NCBI GenBank assembly: GCA_029298735.1 | Contig: JANSLP010000233.1 | Coordinates: 1 to 53,706 of the forward strand | Length of the DNA: 53,706 nucleotides | Reading direction: 5' to 3' | From: Ophiostoma sp. CBS 140.51 | Taxonomy: Eukaryota; Ascomycota; Sordariomycetes; Ophiostomatales; Ophiostomataceae | Shown here: one piece after another, positions 44,531 through 53,706 of the stretch | Position numbering within the stretch: the first letter of the stretch is position 1 | How the letters are laid out: every line of letters begins with the position of its first letter | Program-made: the position numbers and the translations under genes | The notes under the pieces: generated by a model | What the model saw: only the letters and a program-made list of their open reading frames with translations | Database searches by the model: none | What the model was told of the DNA's origin: nothing

Positions 44531-47041
44531 CTAGTCCTGGCTGGTGCCGAGATACAGATTCTTGTCCCACAGATTGCGCAGGATAGACGCCGTGCTGTCC
44601 TCATCGTAGCCTTCCACAAGACTGGCACCGCTAAGTCGTTGTTGCTGCTGCTGCTGGAACGAGGTACGGGCTGCTTCACCAGGGGTAGCACTGCCGCTGG
44701 CACTGCCGCTGCCGGCACCATTGCCGTTCAACACGTACGGCTTGCCAGACCGCGGTGCTCCACCTGCATTGGCACCCGACCCGGAGGCTGCAGCGGCGGC
44801 GGCGGCCGACTGGAGAACACCACGCCTAATGTCGCGTTCGCGGAAGCTTTGACTAAGACCAGAAGCCGAGGCGGTAGCTTTATGACCTGGTGCAGCTGGG
44901 GTATCGGAAAGGCCAGTGGAGGCACGGCTGATGCCACCGTTGGCGGCCGGGATGCGCCAGTTTCTGTCACCACCGAGGCGGTCTGTAAGACGGCCCAGAC
45001 TGCGGGTGACAGGGTTCTGGTAGCGGCGGATCATGTAGTACTCCATGCCCGTCTTCTCCATCAGCTTGCCGATACGCGGGTCGTGCATGCCAAACTCGCC
45101 TGCACCAACAAGGGAGCCGGCGACAGGAACCGCATGCTGACGACTGCCCCGGTCAATGTTGGAGCTGGCCCGTTCGAGGTTCAGCTTCTGTTGGGTACGG
45201 CTGAGTTCGGCTGGCGGGGCGTGTGGTGCGCGGGTGCGGCGAGGGTGTGTGCTGACGGGGCCACCGGTGGGCAAAGCTGCAGACGTCATCTTGCGCACGT
45301 CACCGCCGCTGATGGCACTTGAGTCCTCGTCGTCTGTGAGCTGCTGTTGCATTGTTTCGCCACCGATAGAGTGTGTCCGGCGAGGATGTGACGGTCCACC
45401 CGATGATGTGCCGGCGTCAAGTTGCCGTCCTGTGCTGGGCCGTGATGATGATGTGGTGTAGTAAGAGTCGCCACCTGTCGTGCCGCCTGCCGACTCGTGA
45501 CTTCCCGTCGTGATGAAGCGAGAGGTCATGGCGTCACGGTCACCGCTTCCGCCGGGAAGGCTCTGCTGGTGACGGTGCTGCAGCCGACGGCTTGGGCTTG
45601 AGTCGGGTGACGACGACTGCGTGTTACGCGTCGCCGAAACGGTTTCGGTCGACATCTTAGGTGGAGCGCCTCGGGGCGGTGTGCGGGGAAGAAGGAGACG
45701 GGTGGTCGAGGAACTGGTTCGGAGGTGGGACGATGCAACTGTAGATGCCGAGGAGGAGGGGTGTGCCTCGGCTTGGTTGTCCTTTGTAGATTGTTGCTGT
45801 TGCTGTTTTTGTTGCGACTGCGGTGTTTGCTGGGATCCGCTGGCAGACCGGATGGGCAGCTTCAATTGCTGCTGCTGCGGCTGTTGCTTTGTGGACCTGG
45901 CCTCCTCTTCTTCCTCCTCACTCTCGCTTTCACTTTCGCTCTCGCTGTCGTCTTCTTCCTCTTCGGACTCTTCTTTTGTCGGCTTGCTCGGACTTCTGTG
46001 TGACTTGGGCGACTCTTCGTGTCTGTACTGCAGGCTGTTCTTACGAGACCCGCTCACGTTTGACGATCCGGCGTCAACCCACTCGTCCTCCTGATCCTGG
46101 GCGTCGGGGCTACCAATCTCGAAATGCACTTGGCCTCCGCCGGCACTGGACTTCTTCTTCCCGGCGGACGAGAGCGGCCGCAGTCGGTCGCTGTTGACGG
46201 CTGGGTTAGAGTTGACGCGCTTAATGTTGGCGTTAGTGTTTGACCGCGTGCCTCCGTGGCTCATCCGCTTGGCAACGTCGGCGTGTGAGCGGTTGCGCTT
46301 GAGGAGGCTCGTGGCCGACTGGTTCCGCCGTACAAGGGACGACGTCGACGCCGAGTTTGCGCTGCGCTTCAGGTTGGACTCCGTCGTGGATGTGGAGCGG
46401 CGGTGCGGCTGCGGCCGTTGCTGTTGTGAAGGCGCCGACTGTTCAATTGGGGGCGGCGCGGCGGCAAAGGGGAAGCGAGCGGCGTAGTCGGCGGGTGTCG
46501 TTGGGGGCGAAGTGGAGGATCGACGGCGGTGATGATGGGATTGATGCTGCTGCTGCTGGAGCTGCTGTTGGTATTGCTGTAGTTGCTGAAGCTGCTGTTG
46601 TTGCTGCTGTTGCTGCTGTTGCTGGAGCTTGGTCGAGGAGGCGTGGTGGTGGTGATGAAGGACGGTTTTGTGGAGGGCTTTAGATGAGGGAACGCGTGCG
46701 TGCAACCGAGCTGTGCTACCACCGCCGCCGACGACGTGCTTCTGTGCCTTGGTTCGGGTGTGTGGCGCGCCGGCGGATGACGTGGACTTGTGAGGTTGCT
46801 GTTGCTGCTGATGTTGGTGGTGTTCGTGCGACTTTTGTGTCTTTTGAGGTGTTTGATGATCGGATGCTTGTCGTGCAAGCCGTGACGGCGGTGTGGGAGG
46901 TGGTGGCTGCCGTTTTGGGACGTGTTCGCTGCCGCTGCCGCTGTCGCTGCCACTGCCACTGTCGCTGCCCGAGCTGCTTTGCACGAGCTGCATGCGCTTT
47001 GATTGGCGGGCGCTGCTGCCCGCGCTGGTTGCCCGATCCAT
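44531..47041 (-). CDS. Tco89-like TORC1 subunit
   Basis: This intronless 836-aa, mostly disordered protein is rich in Ser, Gln, His and Glu. It starts at MDRATSAGSSARQSKRM; the ATG at 47215 is in frame, but the stretch between looks like leader. Ser/Asp and polyQ tracts fill the first 220 residues. Next comes a conserved-looking block: NQSATSLLKRNRSHADVAKR, then NIKRVNSNPAV, then QVHFEIG and DEWVDAG. This matches the pattern I associate with the fungal TORC1 component Tco89 at the vacuolar membrane, which links the kinase to nutrient and stress signals. A long acidic run (EESEEEEDD onward) follows. The C-terminal part has ELSRTQQKLNLERASSNID and GMEYYMIRRYQNPVTRSLGR, and the end reads DSTASILRNLWDKNLYLG. 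Family assignment is from memory of the pattern, so moderate. Confidence 0.6.
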   Translation of the reverse strand: MDRATSAGSSARQSKRMQLVQSSSGSDSGSGSDSGSGSEHVPKRQPPPPTPPSRLARQASDHQTPQKTQKSHEHHQHQQQQQPHKSTSSAGAPHTRTKAQKHVVGGGGSTARLHARVPSSKALHKTVLHHHHHASSTKLQQQQQQQQQQQLQQLQQYQQQLQQQQHQSHHHRRRSSTSPPTTPADYAARFPFAAAPPPIEQSAPSQQQRPQPHRRSTSTTESNLKRSANSASTSSLVRRNQSATSLLKRNRSHADVAKRMSHGGTRSNTNANIKRVNSNPAVNSDRLRPLSSAGKKKSSAGGGQVHFEIGSPDAQDQEDEWVDAGSSNVSGSRKNSLQYRHEESPKSHRSPSKPTKEESEEEEDDSESESESESEEEEEEARSTKQQPQQQQLKLPIRSASGSQQTPQSQQKQQQQQSTKDNQAEAHPSSSASTVASSHLRTSSSTTRLLLPRTPPRGAPPKMSTETVSATRNTQSSSPDSSPSRRLQHRHQQSLPGGSGDRDAMTSRFITTGSHESAGGTTGGDSYYTTSSSRPSTGRQLDAGTSSGGPSHPRRTHSIGGETMQQQLTDDEDSSAISGGDVRKMTSAALPTGGPVSTHPRRTRAPHAPPAELSRTQQKLNLERASSNIDRGSRQHAVPVAGSLVGAGEFGMHDPRIGKLMEKTGMEYYMIRRYQNPVTRSLGRLTDRLGGDRNWRIPAANGGISRASTGLSDTPAAPGHKATASASGLSQSFRERDIRRGVLQSAAAAAAASGSGANAGGAPRSGKPYVLNGNGAGSGSASGSATPGEAARTSFQQQQQQRLSGASLVEGYDEDSTASILRNLWDKNLYLGTSQD

Positions 47042-48799
47042 GGCTTCCTTTTGCTGGAAACCCCTGCACGTTTTTTGGAGGATGATTGGAGTGGTTGGAG
47101 TGTTTGTTCCGTTTGTCGGTATTCGGTATTTCTTTGTCGAGCGAATGAGAAAACGTGAAAGCGAGATGTTTGCGATTCCGTTTCTTCTTTTGTTCTTTGA
47201 GTCGTTGTCGTTCAATCGGCTCGTCTAGAACGTCCAGAATCAATTTGTCGAAAAAGGAGGGGAAAACGTCGAACGCGACCGAGACAAAATGCTGAAAACT
47301 GCCGATGAAAGGCGAGAATCGTGGGAAAACGAAAACGACTCTGCTCGTGCTCAAATCGATTCGCGGGGCCGCTTCTGCTTGTCTGCGATTCCGTGTCTGA
47401 GGAAGACAAGATCCGAGCCGAGTCAACGTTTCTTTTCTTGGTTTTCGCTCGTGCTCTTCCGGACAACTCTCTTTGTTGTTCTACTGCGACGTCTGTTTCT
47501 GCCGTGCTCTTTGACGCCGATGCGCCTTTCGTCTTTGTCGAGTCTTCCCTCTTGTCTGCCTTTTCGTTTGTCCTTCTTCGTTTCTGCCAATGGCAGATGA
47601 GCCCGCTCGGTTCGTGTTGCCGTCTTTGGTTGTACTTTGTATGCGCACGAATTCTCGCAAACGGATTGGACGGTCGGAGAAAGGCAAGGGCGGGGGATGT
47701 GCGAGAAAACGAGAGGTGCGAAAATAAGACGAGAAATTCGGTTCGTGCAACGGTCGTCGATGTTCGGCAGTTCGCGATGGGAGGAGAAGGGGGCTGTAAG
47801 GTTTTAAGAAGGAAGAAGATAGGTTTAAATTCAAAGGTCAAAGAAATGGACAATAGAAAGGTTGCCGTCGACACGAGTCGAATTCAAAATGGCAAGAAAG
47901 ACCCAGCAAAGCTTCCAATAGTGGCTATCTTCGGCCATGCCCCGGCAGAAAGAACCAGGCCAGGTCCCTACAGCCAGAACTGGCAAGAGCGAACGTGTGA
48001 AAAAGGCCGCTAAAGTGCTCCGACTAAGCACCGCAACTTCACTGAAGCCTGGAACGGGCGACACGGGCTCGACGGGCTCTCGTGATAGAGTGCTCACAGC
48101 ACTAGCTTGCAATGGTCAGCCAGTGATTGGCCAATGGTTTGCGGCACACTGTAAGTGCCTTTCAAACAGTCGTAACGACCAGCAAGCCGGAGACGGAAGA
48201 GTGGCAGGGACAGGGGCAGTGTCTTACGGGTGTCTCACTGGGGGAAGGAGCAGAGGATTAGGTTGGCGGAATACGGAAGGTGGGAGCGTTGGAATGCGTC
48301 GAATGTGTGGAAGGAAGCCCTGAAGGGTGGGCGCGGAATTGGGAAGGCACGGTGGGCGATGGGCGACGTCGCTTGTGCACGCCGAGAGTGTTGGGGCGAG
48401 ATCGGCGGTGAGAGTGTTGGCGTGGGCCGGGTGTGGTCTAGGCGGGCCTCTAGAGGCAGGCACGTTGTGGGTTTACAGTGGGCTACGGTGGGCAGGTAAT
48501 ATCAGGACATCTCACGGCACGTAGGCAAGTTTATTGCTGAGCAGGGAAAGATATTGGGAAGGGGCGATCATTTCATCATGTTTACTTAGGAAGGCACGGA
48601 TCACTGAAGCATGTGAAGATAAAAAAGCATTTAAAGTTGAGGAAAGAGCAACGGTCTATTGTTTTGAATTAAGAAAAGGAAGGAACCAGACGCCAAAGCG
48701 CGGGACTCCAAAACCCCAAAAGGGGTAACAAACGGAAACATTACAAAAGGGCAAAGTATTACAGAAAAGAGTATAGGAAAACAGAGAGCATAATCGCGA
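47042..48799. other. Leader of the Tco89-like gene and 3' flank of the SNF2-like gene
   Basis: The first 800 bp upstream of the Tco89-like ATG are CT-rich on the minus strand and produce a 221-codon frame (47212-47874) that reads as translated leader, not protein. The remainder to 48.8 kb holds only short frames. No RNA gene is recognised. Confidence 0.5.
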
Positions 48800-51700
48800 C
48801 TACTGCTCCTCCTCCTCGACATCCGCCAGCTCCAGCTCCTCGTCCATGGCGAACGGATCGCTGACAATGTGCCGGCGAGCCTGTGTCACCATAACGATAC
48901 GATCAACAGGACTGTCCTCTGTCACAAGAAGGCGATGGTGCAGCCGCAGGGTCTGGCCCTCACGGTTCGTGCGGCCAAAGGCTTGGTCCTGCTGGCTGCG
49001 CAAACGCAGCGGGCCCGTCAGGATCTGGTAGTTGGCAACAGTTAGGTCGTTACCCGTACCGGCATCGCGGAACGTGCCCACCAGAATGCGTGCCGTGTGG
49101 TTGGTACCGGCGGGCGTGGGGGCGTCAAGACGGTTGAAGTCTTGGAGGAGTGCTGTGCGCTCCGACAGCTTGAGGTCGGCATGGAGAAAGACGGGGTTGA
49201 ATTCTGGGCGGAGCTTGCGCAGCGCCAAGAACACAAAGACGGCCTCACCCATACGGGGACACAGGACGACCAGTTTCTTGACAGACAGGTCGGCCTTCTT
49301 CTTGGAGAGGACCGACTTGTTGGCGGCATCGGCAGCCACAGGGGTGGGAAGAGCACGACGCTTTGTGCGGTCACCCTCCATTTCCTTGAGCGTGTCCAGG
49401 ATGGCTTGCAAGTGCGGGCTGTCCTTGATGATGGTGTCAAGGTGGGTCTGGAAGAGCTCGACCTTGGTGACGTCGTGTTTCTCGGCCTTGCGAATCTCGG
49501 TGCGGATGGCAGCGAGACCAAAGTCGATAACGGGCGGGTCAGCAAGCATAAGCGGCGCGGCACCAGGGAATGTCGCCAGGATCTCGAGGTCCATCATGTG
49601 GTTAAAGAGTGAGCTCGACCGGACGGCCTGCTCCCAGTTGGTGGTGTTGCCGCCTGAAGCCGGACTGTCAGCCATGCACTCCCGGATCTTGACGGCCACA
49701 CGGGCGACCACTTTGCTCATGTCGTCGCGCAGTGGCTCCGGCGTTGTGTGGACGACGACTTGGGCCGTCACATCCTGCAAGTTGAAGATGCGCTGACCAA
49801 AGAACATGGAGCTCTCCGTGTGGCGTTTGATAATGCCTCCCTGGAAGAAGCGCTCGGCGCGGCTGCGGAAGTCCGCCGCCTGCTCCGGAGTGCCGTCCTC
49901 AGCGACAGCCTTCTCGTACGCCACCTGCAACTCGCGCAGAGCGACGACACGGCTACCATTGTGAGGGCTGGCTGCATCGTCCCACTGAGGGAGACGCTGG
50001 AGAATGTTAGTGACCGACTCGAGATCCGTCAGCTTGGCCGGCATGGGTGTGCCGGTGATGGCCCAGAAGTCAAAGTTGTCACGCCCGCCATCACCGCCAC
50101 TGCTCTGGAGGTGCTTGTGCTGGAGAGCCAGCGCAATCACGTCGTCCTTGGCCTTATGGAATTCGTCCACAAGCTGGATACCAATGGGACAGCCGTAGAC
50201 AGTCTTGCGCTCGCGAGCACCAGCACCAGCCTTGCGACGGAGCGGCACAGGCAGCTGGAAGAACTCGGTCAGCTTCTCGGGTATGTGGGAGGCGAGGAAG
50301 ATGAAGCGCTCCGGGTAAGCATCCTTGGCGATGCTGGGCTGGTAGTCGTGGATAACGTCATGGACATTGGTCTGCCAGGTCTGTGAGAAGAGGCCGTCGC
50401 TGCTGACGTGTGCCTGCGGGCGGACACCCATCTGCAGCTTCTGCTTGAGACGCGGTGCGGGCTGCATAGCGACGTCCTCGTTGGACATCTTGCTGTGGAA
50501 CACGACCGGCTCATAGAACTTGTGCTGCAGACGAACGTGCTTGACCGTCTTGACCCAGTTGTCGAGGACCGTCTGAGGCGCGAGAATGAGAGAAGCGCCA
50601 CGGGAGAGAGTGTCGGCAATCTGGCGAGTGATACCGCCAGGGTTAGCGAAACACTCGATGCCCATGGTGTTGCCACAGGTGCAGGCGACGCTATCACCAC
50701 GAGCGACATTGCGTGGTAGATGCTGCTTGGGTGCAATATTGCCACCGCTGCTGCCAGCACCCTTCTTGGCCTCGTGCTCGCGCAGCTGCCACTCCCGCTC
50801 GACCTCGGCGCGGTTGTAGCCAATGTACGCCCGCAGAAGACAGACGACGAGGCAGACATACGTCTTGCCCGTGCCCATGACATCTGCGAGGACACCGCCA
50901 CAGAGATCGCGGTCCGTCCGACTCGTCAGCATCCAGTAGGCCGTCCACAGCTGGCTGGGCTTGACCCACATGTTGTCTGTGCCGGGGATCTTGACGGACC
51001 GTGCCTGAGCGTCCTTGTGTGCCTCCGAGTCGATGCACAGCAGACGGCAGCACTTCTCCCAGGCCGCCTGCTCCGGGGACTGAGCCTCAGGGAGCAGTGC
51101 GTGCAGGTCACCCTCGACAGCATCGCCCTTGGCAGCGTTAGTGTCAAGAGTCTGGAGGATGCAAGGGGGAGGAGGTGTGGGGGCGCGCTCGATCAGCACT
51201 GAAGGTGCTGAAGAAGTGGTAGGAGGTGATGGGACAGAGAGGGAGGGAGACGAAGGCGTTGCCTGGTCGTCGCTAACGACAGACCCCTCATATGTCCGCC
51301 GAACATAGGTGCCGGTGGTAGCGTTATAGTACTCGGGGATGTCGTGGTAGCCGAGAAAGACGAGGTCGCCGTTGGAGTCGCGGCGGGTGTGGAAGGGCAC
51401 CGGGTCACCTGCGAAGACGACACCGCCGCCCTCGGACGAGTCCATGCTGTATGACCATGCAGGAGACCATACAACACGGCTACCACCGTTGGACGCCTCA
51501 AAGGCCTCATTGCTGCTGGCTACGCTGCCAGCAGCATCGTCGTCGTCCTCGTCGTCCTCATCACCACTCGAACTCAGGGCTTGGTTAGCCCGTGCCTGGT
51601 GCCTGTTGACAAAGTTGGTGACGTAGTTGAACGTTGTGCTCAGGGGTGCAGCCAGCATCATACTGCTCATATCGGAACTGTCCGAGTTCCGGAAGCGGCC

Positions 51701-52474
51701 CTTGTACGAGACGGCAACAATGAAGTAGATGGTGGGTATCGTCATCTGTTTGTCGAGAGAGGCACGAACCCCATTGAGGAAATGGAAGAGATCGTCAACA
51801 AGATAAACACGTTGACGGCAGGCGAAAGCAGCCGTGGATGTGGATGTGGCTGGCTTTGAAAGTGCGGCCCACAGCGCCCATGTCGTGAGGTCGCGATCAA
51901 GCAGATCATTTTCGTCCTCAAGATCACCCACCAGCCGCTCACAGTCGAAATTATCGACCGAAAAGGGGTAATCCTCGCTGTACGAGTCCGGATTGCCGTG
52001 GAATCCCCAGATACTCTCCTTGGCCGTGGCGTCGACGGAAGTAAATGGAAAGTACTTGGACAGAGCACCGTGCTCGCCAAGCGCGCTGTTGAACTGGCCA
52101 AGTGACGGTGTCTTGACTTGGCCCTGATCGTTGACCTCAACATGGAGAAACTGGAAGGGGACGTTGGCCAGCGTACGTCTGTTCGAGAAGGAGAGGGAGG
52201 CAACAGGCGTCGTCGGTGAAGCAGCGGCACAGGCAGCGGCCAGCGCGCCCATGAGATGCTCGCCGTTGTTATCACCAGAAATGTGCCGCGTCTTCTCCTC
52301 GGCCGAAACGGCGTTCCAGAAGGGGTCCAGAGTGAACTTGCAGTTGTAGCTCTTTTTCTGGAAGCTGTCGGAAGTCGGACTGGAAGGCATGGTTGCAGAT
52401 GAAGGGATAGATGGAATGGAAGGGGTAGGGGAAGTAGAAAGCTGTGCGCTGTTGTTAGTCTGTGCGGCGCTCAT
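48800..52474 (-). CDS. Divergent SNF2-like helicase/ATPase with DEFH box (1224 aa)
   Basis: A single long exon encodes a probable chromatin or DNA-dependent ATPase. Walker A reads GVLADVMGTGKTY (about 530), the Walker B box is VDEFHKAKDD (about 767) in place of DEAH, and motif III is ITGTPMPAKLTD (about 807). In the C-terminal lobe KKLVVLCPRMGEAVFVFLAL and FLHADLKLSERTALLQDFN are followed by motif VI QAFGRTNREGQ (about 1167) instead of the usual QAxGRxHRxGQ. Both lobes are therefore present, but key positions differ. An insert after Walker A contains ACTCGNTMGIECF, too few cysteines visible for a RING. The first 500 residues match nothing I know and include an acidic linker (DEDDEDDDDAA). The C-terminus is acidic (LADVEEEEQ). 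Two consensus 5'UTR introns precede the ATG. This appears to be a fungal-specific lineage. Confidence 0.75.
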   Translation of the reverse strand: MSAAQTNNSAQLSTSPTPSIPSIPSSATMPSSPTSDSFQKKSYNCKFTLDPFWNAVSAEEKTRHISGDNNGEHLMGALAAACAAASPTTPVASLSFSNRRTLANVPFQFLHVEVNDQGQVKTPSLGQFNSALGEHGALSKYFPFTSVDATAKESIWGFHGNPDSYSEDYPFSVDNFDCERLVGDLEDENDLLDRDLTTWALWAALSKPATSTSTAAFACRQRVYLVDDLFHFLNGVRASLDKQMTIPTIYFIVAVSYKGRFRNSDSSDMSSMMLAAPLSTTFNYVTNFVNRHQARANQALSSSGDEDDEDDDDAAGSVASSNEAFEASNGGSRVVWSPAWSYSMDSSEGGGVVFAGDPVPFHTRRDSNGDLVFLGYHDIPEYYNATTGTYVRRTYEGSVVSDDQATPSSPSLSVPSPPTTSSAPSVLIERAPTPPPPCILQTLDTNAAKGDAVEGDLHALLPEAQSPEQAAWEKCCRLLCIDSEAHKDAQARSVKIPGTDNMWVKPSQLWTAYWMLTSRTDRDLCGGVLADVMGTGKTYVCLVVCLLRAYIGYNRAEVEREWQLREHEAKKGAGSSGGNIAPKQHLPRNVARGDSVACTCGNTMGIECFANPGGITRQIADTLSRGASLILAPQTVLDNWVKTVKHVRLQHKFYEPVVFHSKMSNEDVAMQPAPRLKQKLQMGVRPQAHVSSDGLFSQTWQTNVHDVIHDYQPSIAKDAYPERFIFLASHIPEKLTEFFQLPVPLRRKAGAGARERKTVYGCPIGIQLVDEFHKAKDDVIALALQHKHLQSSGGDGGRDNFDFWAITGTPMPAKLTDLESVTNILQRLPQWDDAASPHNGSRVVALRELQVAYEKAVAEDGTPEQAADFRSRAERFFQGGIIKRHTESSMFFGQRIFNLQDVTAQVVVHTTPEPLRDDMSKVVARVAVKIRECMADSPASGGNTTNWEQAVRSSSLFNHMMDLEILATFPGAAPLMLADPPVIDFGLAAIRTEIRKAEKHDVTKVELFQTHLDTIIKDSPHLQAILDTLKEMEGDRTKRRALPTPVAADAANKSVLSKKKADLSVKKLVVLCPRMGEAVFVFLALRKLRPEFNPVFLHADLKLSERTALLQDFNRLDAPTPAGTNHTARILVGTFRDAGTGNDLTVANYQILTGPLRLRSQQDQAFGRTNREGQTLRLHHRLLVTEDSPVDRIVMVTQARRHIVSDPFAMDEELELADVEEEEQ

Positions 52475-52647
52475 CTTGGATGCAATGGGCGTGTAAGATG
52501 AGAGATGATGAAGGAGATGTGTGACAAGGACAGTTGATGTGCAAACTCACAATTTTTGAAGGGAATAGCTGAGGAACAAACGAGTTTGGGAACCTAGATG
52601 TCGTTTTGCAAACGGGGTCAAGAGATGTAGAGCTTGAAGAAACTTAC
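52475..52647 (-). other. Two predicted 5'UTR introns of the SNF2-like gene
   Basis: One intron runs from GTAAGT (52647) to CATCTAG (52594), 54 nt with a CTTGACC branch-like site. A second runs from GTGAGT (52550) to TCCAAG (52475), 76 nt, ending directly at the start codon. Splicing would place the ATG immediately after an exon junction. Confidence 0.5.
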
Positions 52648-53706
52648 CGTTGTGAATGCGAAAGGGAATAACAAACAGGAGGAGAATGAGTGGGTTAAGG
52701 CAGTATCAAACGGCCTATGAGGTGGATCTGGGAAAGATAGTGAAGATGATTGAATAAAATGATGTGGTTTGAAGGATCAAGAGAAGAAAAGAAGATCAGG
52801 ATGAACGACTGTTATATATGTTTCGACGTCTTTCAGTCGTGCTCACGGGTTCATCTTTCTTTCTTTTCTTCTTTTTCTTTTCCATCTCCACCTCCTTTGA
52901 ACATGGTGCCATGTTCACATCGTCGTTTCTGGTGTGCGTTATCAAATTGTATGATGAAACGTAATGAAAAGTGATGAAAAAGGAGGGGAATGGGGAAATC
53001 TTGCGGTGAACAAACGACGAAAATCAAGGCTATGCAGAGTTCGTTGTCTGTTCAGACTTCTCAAAGAGCCTTTTGGCTTTGTTCACTTGGTGATTAGGCC
53101 TCAAAAAGGGGTGGCCAACAAAGCGGTGGGTGAATAAAAACAATGCAAAGAGAGAAAGGCTACAGTGCATCTTCGTGTTTTGCGAATTTTCATTGGCTGT
53201 CTATTGTTCTCTTTTTCCTTCAATTCTCTTTCATTTAGTTGCATGTTTCTTTACACGAACCATCAATTGTCAAACAATGGCTCTGTCTGTTTACATTGAA
53301 GGACATAATTGAGTTGATCTCATATCTTAAATCTTTCAGATCTTTCGGGGGAAAACCCTGACGCCTCCGCCGGATATGGAACAAGGTATCACATATCATT
53401 CACAGCGGTACATTTATTAAGTGGCTTTTGAATTTTATTAATAAATTTACTCGATTTTCTTCTTTTTTTTCTGTGCCCAATCCCCCAATCCATTTCCACC
53501 ACCGCCTTGGCCCAGTCCATCCAGCACCACCTCTCTCTTTTTTGGACGCCTTCCTCTCAAACAACCAATGAAAAACATAAAAAAAAAGATACAATAGAAA
53601 ATAAAACCCAGACACCCGGAACAGTAAAAATACTCAAGAAAGCAAAAGAAGGGCGGGCAATAAACAAAGGGGGTATGGTCTGCACCATGAAAACAGTACG
53701 TGCAAA
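52648..53706. other. Right-edge noncoding region
   Basis: This is probable promoter and leader DNA of the leftward SNF2-like gene and then AT-rich intergenic sequence. Short frames on both strands show no family motifs. The window ends without another recognisable gene. Confidence 0.5.

Noticed and set aside
47212..47874. 220-aa minus-strand frame upstream of the Tco89-like gene
   Set aside because: Lies in the CT-rich leader, lacks motifs, and is out of frame with the Tco89-like protein start.

Overview
The window looks like nuclear DNA of a filamentous ascomycete, most likely a sordariomycete-type Pezizomycotina. The evidence is the gene content (fungal-only families such as GT15 mannosyltransferase, Yrb30-type Ran-binding protein and a Tco89-like TORC1 subunit), short 47-80 nt introns with GTRNGT donors and CTAAC/CTGAC branch sites just upstream of the acceptor, CACC-ATG starts, long pyrimidine-rich leaders, and the absence of operons or Shine-Dalgarno sites. 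The species cannot be named from what is visible. No transposon, tRNA, rRNA or CRISPR array was recognised by eye.

Left third (1-23.3 kb). Two Myb/SANT-type DNA-binding protein genes are transcribed away from each other (1595-2919 leftward, 19089-20446 rightward). They are separated by about 15 kb with no recognisable protein gene. This gap contains a probable distal first exon of the leftward gene (around 4116-4189), several strong minus-strand splice signals, short ORFs in the probable leader of the rightward gene, and long CT-rich tracts.

Middle (23.3-33.2 kb). A dihydroxy-acid dehydratase without a mitochondrial presequence faces a GT15 mannosyltransferase. Next come an ER-type short-chain reductase, a divergently transcribed DUF4604 protein, and cytochrome c oxidase subunit Cox4 (mammalian Vb).

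Right third (33.7-52.5 kb). This part holds a SNF2 ATPase that stops before its RING and helicase-C half, a Yrb30-like Ran-binding protein, the release factor eRF3/Sup35 with a prion-like N-terminus, a DUF1295 membrane protein, a Tco89-like TORC1 subunit, and a long divergent SNF2-like protein with an altered DEAH box.

The genes are mostly housekeeping and do not form an evident cluster. Most coding models were rebuilt by hand from splice signals and reading-frame continuity, so exon edges are predictions. The points most worth following are the truncated SNF2 gene, the Sup35 intron whose retention would release the prion-like domain alone, the DEFH-box SNF2-like protein, and the unusually large spacer between the two Myb genes.
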